Source of the DNA: Chryseobacterium sp.
GTDB lineage: Bacteria; Bacteroidota; Bacteroidia; Flavobacteriales; Weeksellaceae
Reading direction: 5' to 3'
Length of the DNA stretch: 11,855 bases
Assembly: GCA_030146295.1 (NCBI GenBank)
Contig: JASLCD010000368.1
Coordinates: 1-11,855, forward strand
Made by a program: the position numbers and the translations under genes. Shown in pieces: positions 5,198-11,855 of this stretch. Within the stretch, counting starts at the first letter, position 1. Every line of letters starts with the position of its first letter. Below the pieces are notes generated by a model. It was not told where the DNA came from. It saw only the letters and a program-made list of their open reading frames with translations, and searched no databases.

Positions 5198-7303
5198 ATG
5201 AAGAAGAAAGTGCTTTCCGTTCTATCATTATCCGTGGCCTTATGGGTGAATGCACAAGAAAAGGATTCTCTTAATCAAAAGAAAATTGAAGAAGTTGTTA
5301 TTACAGGACAGTACATGCAGCAGTCCATTAACAAATCGATATATAAGGTTGATGTAATTGATGCAGAACAGATTAAAAATATGGCAGCAACAAATGTTGC
5401 CGAGGTTTTAAATCAAAGTCTTAACATACAGATCACTCCGGATACCCGTTCAGGAAATTCCACCGCCAATATTATGGGGCTTAATGGAGATTATGTAAAA
5501 ATCCTTATAGACAATATTCCGGTAGTAGGAGATACAGGATTGGGAAGCAATATTGACCTTACCAAAATTACTTTAAGCAATATCGAAAGAATTGAAATTG
5601 TAAAAGGAAGTATGGGCGTTGAATATGGAAATGGTGCTGTTGCCGGGGTTATCAATATTATTACAAAGAAAACCAGTACAAAAAAAGTAAGTGTAAGAGG
5701 TTCAGTACAGGAAGAAACGGTAAGAGATAATTACGATCTTAAGAAAAGAGGGAACGGAAGACATATCCAGAATCTGAATATCGATTATAATATCAGCAAT
5801 GAATGGTTTGCCAGTATCAATTTCAACCATAATCAGTTTATGGGATATGAAGGAGAAAGCAAAGGTTACAAATATTTCGGACAGGACAACCAAAGAGGAT
5901 ATGAATGGAATCCTAAAGACCAGTATGATGCTTCTGCATTGCTGAGATATACGAAAAACAAAACAACATTCTTCTACAAACTGTCCTACCTTAATGAAAA
6001 TTTTAACTTCTATAACCCGGAGGTAAACCGAAATCCGCTGAATGACGGAGTAGGTGGGGTATCTTATGAGAGTAGAGACAGAAAGTATAACACAGACCGC
6101 TGGCTGCATCAGTTTAATATTCAAGCCAATCTGGGACATATCCGATACATGGGAGATTTCTCCTATCAGAATCAGGACAGAAAATATTACGACTACAATT
6201 ACGACATTCCAAACAGAACAATAAAGAGCCGCCAGGATCAAAAATCTTACTATAAGACTGATGTCATCTACTCAAGAGGGATGTTCAGTAATTTCCTGGA
6301 TAGTAAAGTCTTTGATTTCCAGTTAGGATATGAATTAGACTATACAAATGGATATGCTGCACTTATTGCCGGAGATTTCTTTGGAGAAGCCGTCAAAAGA
6401 AAAATATTTACCTATTCCAATTTCCTTTCTGCAGAATGGAATGTTTCCGACAAATTCTCCTTAAGACCGGGAGTAAGACTTTCCCTTAGTGAGAACTTTA
6501 ATAATCAATACAACTACTCTTTATCAGCAAGATATAAAACTTCTGAGAATTCAAACCTGAGAGCGATTGTAGGATCTGCAAACCGTTTCCCTAAATATGA
6601 CGAGCTGTACACCTATTTTGTAAATCTTAACCATGATGTACAGGGAAATCCGGATTTAAATCCTGAAAAAGGATTCTCTGCGGGACTTTTCTGGAATCAG
6701 AACTTTTCAGTAGATAATGGCTGGAAAATCGCTTACGGCGTAGATGCATTATATCTGGATGTGCGCGACAGGATTGAAATGGTAGTGGTAAAACAGCCTT
6801 CCACCTACAAATACATGAATCTTAATACCTATAAAAATCTATTATTCTCGGCCAATGTAGATTTTAAAAAAGATCAGTTTGCCTTGTCTCTAAGAGGGTC
6901 TGTAAACGGAACATCGGTATCAATGAATGAATTGACATCCTCTTCTCCTACAGACTTTCAGTATTTGGTACAGGCAGGAGCTTCAGCAACTTACAAGCTG
7001 AAAAATACCGATACCAATTTTGCCCTTTATTACAAATTCACAGGACCGGACAGAATTTATGTGTCTGATGGAGCAAGTGGTTTCCGTCTGGGAAAAGTGG
7101 ACAGCTTTCATATGATGGATTTCATTGTAAGCCAGCCTTTCTGGAACAAACACTTTGAAATTTCTGCCGGGGTGAAAAATATATTTGATGTGACGAGATT
7201 GAACTCTACTGCAATTGCCGGTTCGGCCCATACAGCAGCAAGTGGTTTTGTTAATTTATACTATGGCAGAAGCTATTTTGCCCGATTAATGTTTCAATTT
7301 TAA
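5198..7303 (+). CDS. hmuR: TonB-dependent haem receptor (HmuR-like)
   Basis: A 701-aa outer-membrane receptor. The signal peptide is residues 1-20 (VNAQ|E). A TonB-box-like segment, IEEVVITG (30-37), precedes the plug domain (about 45-160; IDNIPVVG, IERIEIVKG, YGNGAVAGVINIITKK). The 22-stranded barrel ends with the terminal aromatic motif ARLMFQF. No carboxypeptidase-like N-terminal extension is present. Haem receptors often carry a FRAP box, an NPDL box and a His between them. Here a degenerate RFPKYDELY (463-471), H479 and NPDL (484-487) fit that pattern. The gene heads the operon, with HmuY 16 nt downstream. The ATG at 5198 is chosen because it directly precedes the signal peptide and lies after the promoter. 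Haem specificity rests on the motifs and the operon context. Confidence 0.9.
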   Translation: MKKKVLSVLSLSVALWVNAQEKDSLNQKKIEEVVITGQYMQQSINKSIYKVDVIDAEQIKNMAATNVAEVLNQSLNIQITPDTRSGNSTANIMGLNGDYVKILIDNIPVVGDTGLGSNIDLTKITLSNIERIEIVKGSMGVEYGNGAVAGVINIITKKTSTKKVSVRGSVQEETVRDNYDLKKRGNGRHIQNLNIDYNISNEWFASINFNHNQFMGYEGESKGYKYFGQDNQRGYEWNPKDQYDASALLRYTKNKTTFFYKLSYLNENFNFYNPEVNRNPLNDGVGGVSYESRDRKYNTDRWLHQFNIQANLGHIRYMGDFSYQNQDRKYYDYNYDIPNRTIKSRQDQKSYYKTDVIYSRGMFSNFLDSKVFDFQLGYELDYTNGYAALIAGDFFGEAVKRKIFTYSNFLSAEWNVSDKFSLRPGVRLSLSENFNNQYNYSLSARYKTSENSNLRAIVGSANRFPKYDELYTYFVNLNHDVQGNPDLNPEKGFSAGLFWNQNFSVDNGWKIAYGVDALYLDVRDRIEMVVVKQPSTYKYMNLNTYKNLLFSANVDFKKDQFALSLRGSVNGTSVSMNELTSSSPTDFQYLVQAGASATYKLKNTDTNFALYYKFTGPDRIYVSDGASGFRLGKVDSFHMMDFIVSQPFWNKHFEISAGVKNIFDVTRLNSTAIAGSAHTAASGFVNLYYGRSYFARLMFQF

Positions 7304-7319
7304 ATAATAAGTTACTGTT

Positions 7320-8435
7320 ATGAAGTATTTAAAAATATTGTCTATTCTTTCCATCATGGCGGCCACACAGTCTTGTCTCTCTGCAGATGAAGATCCGGTG
7401 CCGGTTCCTCCGATGACAGGATCAGAGGTTAATGTAAAAGTCGGTGGTCCTACAGAACCTAATCAGGTTTGGATTGATCTAAGTGATTACACCAATCCGG
7501 CCGTCAACAGCAGAACAGATTGGGATCTTGGTTTTTATACAGGAGATGAGTTTCGTGTGATAATGAACGGATCTCTTGCTATGACAGTTATCAAAATACC
7601 CAATGCCACAGACCTCAGTAAAGTAAAAGATGCTGATGCAGCAAGTTTGAAAGAAATTGCTCAGGTGGGAACATTTGATGCCGCCAACATGAAATATATC
7701 GACAATCCTGATGGCAATTTTCTGACCCAGACGACCGGAATTGATGCCATCAAAGAAAATGATGCCGAAAATCCTGTTTATCTGATCAACCTTGGAAGAG
7801 AAATACCTTCTGCGGCCAATATCGGAGCAGGATCCGTTTCATTATCCGGTGATACGAGAGGATGGAAAAAAATTCAGATTCTGAGAGCTCAGAATGGATA
7901 CAAGATCCGATATGCCGATCTGAATGCAACAGGAACAGACATCAAAGAATATATCATTACAAAAGATACAGAATACAATTTTACATTCTTTAACCTGAAA
8001 ACGGGTACACCGGTAAAGATTCAGCCTAAGAAAAAAAGATGGGATTTAGCATTCACAACGTTTACCAATGAAGTGTTCATGGGACCTACAACCAGTGCAG
8101 GAAGCTACTTCTATGCAGATTTTGTAACCACCAATACTTTGAATGGGGTAGGCGCTTATCAGGTAAGTGTTACAGGTAGTCTGGACCAGGCTTATACGGC
8201 ATTTAAACTGAAAGATGTTGAGCCGGCCAAATTTATTTTTAATGATCATAGAGCGATTGGTGATAAGTGGAGAACAACAACAGGAACTGCAGCCAATCCG
8301 GTTCCCTTTGTATATTCAGATCGTTTCTTTGTGCTGAAGGATGCTGAAGGTTTCTACTTTAAACTGAGATTTAACAAAATGAAAGACGAAAACGGAAACC
8401 GTGGTTACACCAATTTTGAATTCGAACCTTTATAA
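7320..8435 (+). CDS. hmuY: HmuY-family haem-binding lipoprotein, two modules
   Basis: A 371-aa lipoprotein with lipobox ATQSC (Cys19), expected in the outer membrane and surface exposed. The HmuY hallmark occurs twice: VWIDLS followed by TDWDLGFYTGDEFRV (residues 50-80), and YNFTFFNLKTG followed by KRWDLAFTTF (219-248). This indicates an internal duplication, whereas the Porphyromonas gingivalis prototype has one module in about 215 aa. HmuY collects haem from host or environmental proteins and passes it to the TonB receptor. Sixteen bases separate it from the receptor gene, and hmuT follows after 22, so it belongs to the operon. The haem ligands (His pair in P. gingivalis) cannot be placed without an alignment; histidine is rare here (H310 is one of very few), so other ligands such as Met are possible. 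Confidence 0.88.
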   Translation: MKYLKILSILSIMAATQSCLSADEDPVPVPPMTGSEVNVKVGGPTEPNQVWIDLSDYTNPAVNSRTDWDLGFYTGDEFRVIMNGSLAMTVIKIPNATDLSKVKDADAASLKEIAQVGTFDAANMKYIDNPDGNFLTQTTGIDAIKENDAENPVYLINLGREIPSAANIGAGSVSLSGDTRGWKKIQILRAQNGYKIRYADLNATGTDIKEYIITKDTEYNFTFFNLKTGTPVKIQPKKKRWDLAFTTFTNEVFMGPTTSAGSYFYADFVTTNTLNGVGAYQVSVTGSLDQAYTAFKLKDVEPAKFIFNDHRAIGDKWRTTTGTAANPVPFVYSDRFFVLKDAEGFYFKLRFNKMKDENGNRGYTNFEFEPL

Positions 8436-8457
8436 AATAATCAAATAATAGTATATC

Positions 8458-9336
8458 ATGAAAAAATTCATCCTTGCAGCTTCTGTGCTTGTAGCAGTAT
8501 ATTCTTGCAAAAAGGCAGAAGGATCAACGAAAGAAAATACTACAGAAGCTACTTCTGAAGCACCAAAAACCAACAATAAAATTGTAACATTAAACGGAGG
8601 AATTACTGAAATTGTAGCGGCTTTGGGCCACGAAAAAGAAATCGTAGGAACAGATGTTACAAGTACTTATCCTGCCTCTTTAAAAGCTACGGCTAAAGAT
8701 TTAGGCCACATGAGATCAATGACCATTGAACCGATTATGGCAGTTTCTCCGACGTTAATTTTAGCTTCTGATAAAGATATCAACCCGGAATTAATGGGAA
8801 AAATTAAATCTTCAGGGATTAAAACCGAAGTATTCAAACAGGAATATACCATAGAAGGAACCAAGAAGTTAATAGAATCTGTAGCAAAAGCTATTGGAAA
8901 TACAGATTATCAAAAACTGAATGACAAGATCGACGCTGATCTGAAGCAGGTACAGCCCATTGCTAAAAAGCCTAAAGTATTGTTCATCTACGCTAGAGGA
9001 AATATGCTGATGGTGAGCGGTAAAAATACACCTATGGCTTCACTGATCACCCTTGCAGGCGGAGAAAATGCTGTAACTGATTTTGAAGATTTCAAACCAT
9101 TGACACCGGAAGCGGTTGTAAAAGCGAATCCTGATGTACTGTTCTTCTTTGAATCAGGCTTACAGGGAGCTGGAGGAAATGAAGGAGCCCTTAAAATGCC
9201 GGGTGTTTCCCAAACCAATGCAGGAAAGAATAAGAAGATCATCGCAATGGACGGAGGATTAGTGTCCGGTTTCGGACCAAGAGTAGGAGAAGCAGCAGTA
9301 GGATTAAACAAACTTTTAATTGAAAGCACAAAGTAA
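8458..9336 (+). CDS. hmuT: Haem ABC transporter substrate-binding lipoprotein HmuT
   Basis: A 292-aa periplasmic binding protein of the haem/siderophore type (BtuF-like fold). The lipobox is AVYSC (Cys17), followed by a low-complexity Thr/Glu/Lys linker (20-40). Family landmarks are IVTLNGGITEIVAALG (42-57), VGTDVTSTYP (63-72), the DLGHMRSMTIEPIMAVSP segment (81-98), and FIYARGNMLMVSGKNTPM (176-193). In Shigella ShuT-type proteins the haem-binding Tyr is in a GY element; here the matching place reads GH (His84), with Tyr71 close by. It receives haem from the outer membrane and delivers it to HmuUV. The permease gene overlaps or follows its end directly. Confidence 0.9.
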   Translation: MKKFILAASVLVAVYSCKKAEGSTKENTTEATSEAPKTNNKIVTLNGGITEIVAALGHEKEIVGTDVTSTYPASLKATAKDLGHMRSMTIEPIMAVSPTLILASDKDINPELMGKIKSSGIKTEVFKQEYTIEGTKKLIESVAKAIGNTDYQKLNDKIDADLKQVQPIAKKPKVLFIYARGNMLMVSGKNTPMASLITLAGGENAVTDFEDFKPLTPEAVVKANPDVLFFFESGLQGAGGNEGALKMPGVSQTNAGKNKKIIAMDGGLVSGFGPRVGEAAVGLNKLLIESTK

Positions 9337-10360
9337 ACTATACTTTTATCTTATGATAAGTGCAGTACTGCTTGCCATTATAGCAGTACTGTCACTTAAT
9401 ACAGGAGTTTATGATTTCGGAGAAAACTCTCCGTTCAGGGCACTGTGGCAATTTATAAAAGGAGATCCCGGTTTATCACTCAGTGATAAATATGTGATTT
9501 GGGACGTAAGAGCAGCCAGAATCATTATGGCCATTTTAGTAGGAAGTATGCTGTCGGTTTCCGGGACAAGTCTTCAGGGACTTTTCAAGAATCCTCTGGC
9601 AACAGGAGATTTAATAGGGCTTACATCAGGAGCAACTTTGCTGGCAGCCATTGCGATTGTTTTAGGAGGACATTTCAAAGAATATCTTCCTGAAGCTATA
9701 CAATTTTCACTGGTAGGGATAGCAGCTTTTATAGGTTCTTTTCTATCAATGATGTTGGTGTACAGAATTTCCACAAGCGGAGGAACAACAAATGTGGTTA
9801 TGATGCTGCTTACCGGAGTTGCCATAACGGCTATCGGGTTTTCGATAACCGGATTTTTGATCTATATCTCAAAAGATGAGCAGCTCAGAGATCTTACTTT
9901 CTGGAATTTAGGAAGTCTGGCAGCTGCAACATGGACGAAGAATATCATTCTGGCCGTTGTTGCGGTCATTGCTTACATTATTTTACTTCCAAAAGGAAAA
10001 GCTTTGAATGCAATGATGCTGGGAGAAAAAGATGCACAGCATTTGGGGATCAATGTGGAAAGACTGAAAAAGCAGATTATTATCATTGTAGCTTTAATGG
10101 TGGGTAGTTGTGTGGCGTTCTCAGGAACAATTGGTTTTGTAGGTCTTATTGTACCTTATATTTTAAGGCTTTTGTTCAAATCCAATTATGCATTTATTTT
10201 ACCATTATCAGCAATGTGCGGAAGCATTTTATTACTGACGGCAGATACCTTCAGCAGAAGTATTGTAGCACCGTCGGAGCTGCCGATCGGTATTTTAACA
10301 GCCTTAATGGGAGGCCCTATTTTTATCGCTATTTTGGTTAAATTTAAAAAATCACTGTAA
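9320..10360 (+). CDS. hmuU: Haem ABC transporter permease HmuU (FecCD family)
   Basis: A 346-aa inner-membrane permease with about ten membrane segments. FecCD-family landmarks are SGTSLQGLFKNPLATGDLIG (residues 81-100), the coupling-helix GEKDAQHLGI (235-244), and GTIGFVGLIVPYILRLL (269-285). The usual His of the PHxxR element is Tyr here. The start is uncertain. A TTG at 9320 directly follows an in-frame stop, overlaps the end of hmuT by 17 bp, and gives a charged N-terminus before the first membrane segment. The ATG at 9353 lies 16 nt after the hmuT stop but leaves no positive residues before a shortened first segment. I favour the TTG on membrane-topology grounds. Confidence 0.88.
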   Translation: MKAQSKLYFYLMISAVLLAIIAVLSLNTGVYDFGENSPFRALWQFIKGDPGLSLSDKYVIWDVRAARIIMAILVGSMLSVSGTSLQGLFKNPLATGDLIGLTSGATLLAAIAIVLGGHFKEYLPEAIQFSLVGIAAFIGSFLSMMLVYRISTSGGTTNVVMMLLTGVAITAIGFSITGFLIYISKDEQLRDLTFWNLGSLAAATWTKNIILAVVAVIAYIILLPKGKALNAMMLGEKDAQHLGINVERLKKQIIIIVALMVGSCVAFSGTIGFVGLIVPYILRLLFKSNYAFILPLSAMCGSILLLTADTFSRSIVAPSELPIGILTALMGGPIFIAILVKFKKSL

Positions 10361-11133
10361 TGATCAAGGCACACCAGATTAATTATAAACATAAAGAGTT
10401 CAGGATTCTGGATGGGGTAGATGTCTCTCTGGAATACGGCGAATTTCTTGCTATTGTGGGACCGAACGGTGCAGGGAAATCAAGTCTTCTGAGTGTATTG
10501 GCAGATGAAGTGAAGTCCGGCAATAATAAGGTTTTGTTTAAAAATAAACCTATCAGAGAATGGAATATCAAAGAACTTTCAAAACACAAAGCAAAGTTCT
10601 CACAGCATAACAGTAATGATATTCCGCTTGAGGTAAAAGATGTGATCCTGATGGGAAGGTATCCTTATTTCGACGCCCAGCCCGGTAAAGAAGATCTCGA
10701 AGCCATGAATATGATGATGTATGAAACGGATATTTTTCATCTGAAAGAAAGAGAATACAATACCCTTTCAGGAGGAGAAAAGCAGCGTGTACACCTATCA
10801 AGAGTAATGGCTCAGCTTGAAAATGATATTGCTCACAAGCTGGTTTTTCTGGACGAACCATTGAATAATTTAGATATAAAACATCAGTATAAAGCACTGG
10901 AAATTATCAAAAAGTTTACCAAAAAAGCCAACAGTGCTATTGTTGTTTTGCATGATCTTAACCTTGCTGCACAGTTTGCAGATAAGATTTTATTAATGAA
11001 ATCAGGACAGGTTTCCGCCTATGGATCCCCGGAGGAAGTTTTTACTGAAGAAAATATCAGCGATGCTTATAACTTTCCCTGTACCATCTGCGGACACCCG
11101 ATTACGAATAACCCAATGATCATTTTTGGATAA
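10360..11133 (+). CDS. hmuV: Haem ABC transporter ATP-binding protein HmuV
   Basis: A 257-aa ATPase powering HmuU. All motifs are intact: Walker A GPNGAGKSS (residues 34-42), Q-loop FSQ (Q82), signature LSGGEKQ (136-142), Walker B LVFLDE (161-166), D-loop LNNLD, and H-loop His198 (VVLHDLN). The ATG shares its A with the stop of hmuU (TAATG), indicating coupled translation. The C-terminal tail has an extra PCTICGHP segment (240-247) with a CxxC pair. Its purpose is unknown, although extended tails are common in haem and siderophore ATPases. Subunit assignment rests on motif content and operon order. Confidence 0.95.
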   Translation: MIKAHQINYKHKEFRILDGVDVSLEYGEFLAIVGPNGAGKSSLLSVLADEVKSGNNKVLFKNKPIREWNIKELSKHKAKFSQHNSNDIPLEVKDVILMGRYPYFDAQPGKEDLEAMNMMMYETDIFHLKEREYNTLSGGEKQRVHLSRVMAQLENDIAHKLVFLDEPLNNLDIKHQYKALEIIKKFTKKANSAIVVLHDLNLAAQFADKILLMKSGQVSAYGSPEEVFTEENISDAYNFPCTICGHPITNNPMIIFG

Positions 11134-11135
11134 CC

Positions 11136-11786
11136 ATGGAAAAAGAAGAACTCAAAATCCTCGCACAGAATCTTGCCAATCCCCAGGGAGAAAAAGGCAT
11201 CGAGATTGGTGAAATGATGAATGCTACTAATATAAGCATGACTTTGGAAAGCATTAAGACACTTGTGATAGACGATGATCAGCAGATCCTTGAAATAGGA
11301 CACGGAAATGCTGCCCATCTGAAAAGTATAATGAGCCTTGCCAAGAATCTCAGATACACAGGAATTGATATCTCGGAAACCATGCACAATGAAGCCAAAA
11401 GGCTCAATAAAGAATTTGAAAGCGAGGCAGATTTTGTTCTGTATGAGGGGAATAAGCTTCCTTTTCAGGATAGATCTTTTGATAAGATATTCACCGTAAA
11501 CACGGTCTATTTCTGGAAAAATCCGGTAGAATTTCTCAACGAGATCTACAGAGTTTTAAAAGATGACGGAACATTCGTCCTTACATTCGGGCAAAAGGAG
11601 TTTATGGAAAAACTGCCGTTTACAGAATATGATTTCACTTTGTACAGTAACAGTGAAATGGAAGAACTCATCTCCAAAAGCCGCTTTAAAAGAATGAAAA
11701 CTTCTGAAAAAGAAGAAGAAATAAAAAGTAAAACAGGAAACGAAACAATAAGAAGAATTTATACAATTTTAACCATAAAAAAGTAA
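11136..11786 (+). CDS. Class I SAM-dependent methyltransferase in the haem operon
   Basis: A 216-aa soluble protein of the Methyltransf_11 type. SAM motif I is ILEIGHGNA (residues 51-59, third glycine replaced by Ala), and the acidic ribose-binding residue is D78 in TGIDIS. A GNKLPFQDRSFDKIF segment (105-119) is the usual motif II/III region, followed by EIYRVLKDDGTFVLTF (136-151). It starts 2 nt after the hmuV stop and is followed 4 nt later by the HemS-like gene, so it is firmly in the operon. The substrate is unknown. A tetrapyrrole or haem-breakdown product is a guess from context. It is unlike the radical-SAM haem enzymes (ChuW/HutW), since no CxxxCxxC motif is present. Confidence 0.85.
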   Translation: MEKEELKILAQNLANPQGEKGIEIGEMMNATNISMTLESIKTLVIDDDQQILEIGHGNAAHLKSIMSLAKNLRYTGIDISETMHNEAKRLNKEFESEADFVLYEGNKLPFQDRSFDKIFTVNTVYFWKNPVEFLNEIYRVLKDDGTFVLTFGQKEFMEKLPFTEYDFTLYSNSEMEELISKSRFKRMKTSEKEEEIKSKTGNETIRRIYTILTIKK

Positions 11787-11790
11787 AGTA

Positions 11791-11855
11791 ATGAGCACAT
11801 TAGTTAATGATTTAAAGGAAAAATGGGAAGCTCTGAAAGCAGAAAATCCACATAT
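11791..11855 (+). CDS. hemS: HemS/HmuS-type haem-degrading protein, N-terminal fragment
   Basis: Only 21 codons are present before the window ends. The visible start, MSTLVNDLKEKWEALKAENP, matches the characteristic N-terminus of HemS/HmuS/ChuS proteins (LKxxWxxLKAENP), cytoplasmic proteins that bind imported haem and release iron. Its position as the last visible gene of the hmu operon agrees. It begins 4 nt after the methyltransferase stop. Confidence 0.82.
   Translation, partial: MSTLVNDLKEKWEALKAENPH

Noticed and set aside
5702..6241. 179-codon open frame antisense to the haem receptor
   Set aside because: It lies wholly inside a clear receptor gene, shows no family features or promoter, and is explained by codon bias of the sense strand.
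1..11855. CRISPR arrays, tRNA or rRNA genes, insertion sequences, phage genes
   Set aside because: No regularly spaced repeats, cloverleaf-like sequence, rRNA signatures, transposase motifs or terminal inverted repeats were seen on either strand.

Overview
The window is typical of a Bacteroidota genome, most likely a Flavobacteriia/Weeksellaceae member close to Chryseobacterium. The DNA is AT-rich, starts are preceded by TAnnTTTG-type -7 boxes rather than Shine-Dalgarno sites, two proteins carry type IX secretion (T9SS) C-terminal sorting tails, and the central locus is a HmuY-type haem uptake cluster. The genus is an inference from protein style, not from a database match.

Left part (1-2774), small housekeeping and regulatory units. 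A leftward DUF4268-like protein (133-561) is divergent from an Rrf2-family regulator with four clustered cysteines (737-1144), which ends in a strong intrinsic terminator overlapping its stop codon. Next comes a well-placed promoter carrying a candidate Rrf2 operator, then a two-gene unit: an unrecognised 65-aa protein (1233-1430) overlapping a TSUP/TauE-like anion exporter (1424-2311). A YgiN-like ABM-fold monooxygenase (2400-2690) follows, closed by a bidirectional terminator (2740-2774).

Middle (2809-5197), secreted proteins facing left. One is a 430-aa T9SS-exported protein whose body contains two HmuY-like modules (4101 to 2809). The other is a 268-aa jelly-roll (choice-of-anchor-like) T9SS cargo (5102 to 4296). 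Both are read from nearly identical 55-bp promoter/operator cassettes (4120-4174 and 5113-5167; 50 of 55 bases equal). Each cassette holds two imperfect 7-1-7 palindromes of TTAGAAT/ATTCTAA type with centres exactly 31 bp apart. This is the layout expected of a Fur-type iron repressor. The second cassette also covers the divergent promoter of the haem receptor.

Right part (5198-11855), a tightly packed haem-uptake operon: TonB-dependent haem receptor, two-module HmuY lipoprotein, HmuT haem-binding lipoprotein, HmuU permease, HmuV ATPase, a class I SAM-dependent methyltransferase, and the first 21 codons of a HemS-type haem-handling/degrading protein cut by the window edge. The likely flow is haem capture at the surface by HmuY proteins, TonB-driven passage through the receptor, HmuT/UV import across the inner membrane, then cytoplasmic haem breakdown. 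The most notable points are the shared operator cassette tying a T9SS-secreted HmuY-like protein and a jelly-roll cargo to the operon, the two-module build of both HmuY proteins, and the methyltransferase inserted between hmuV and hemS.
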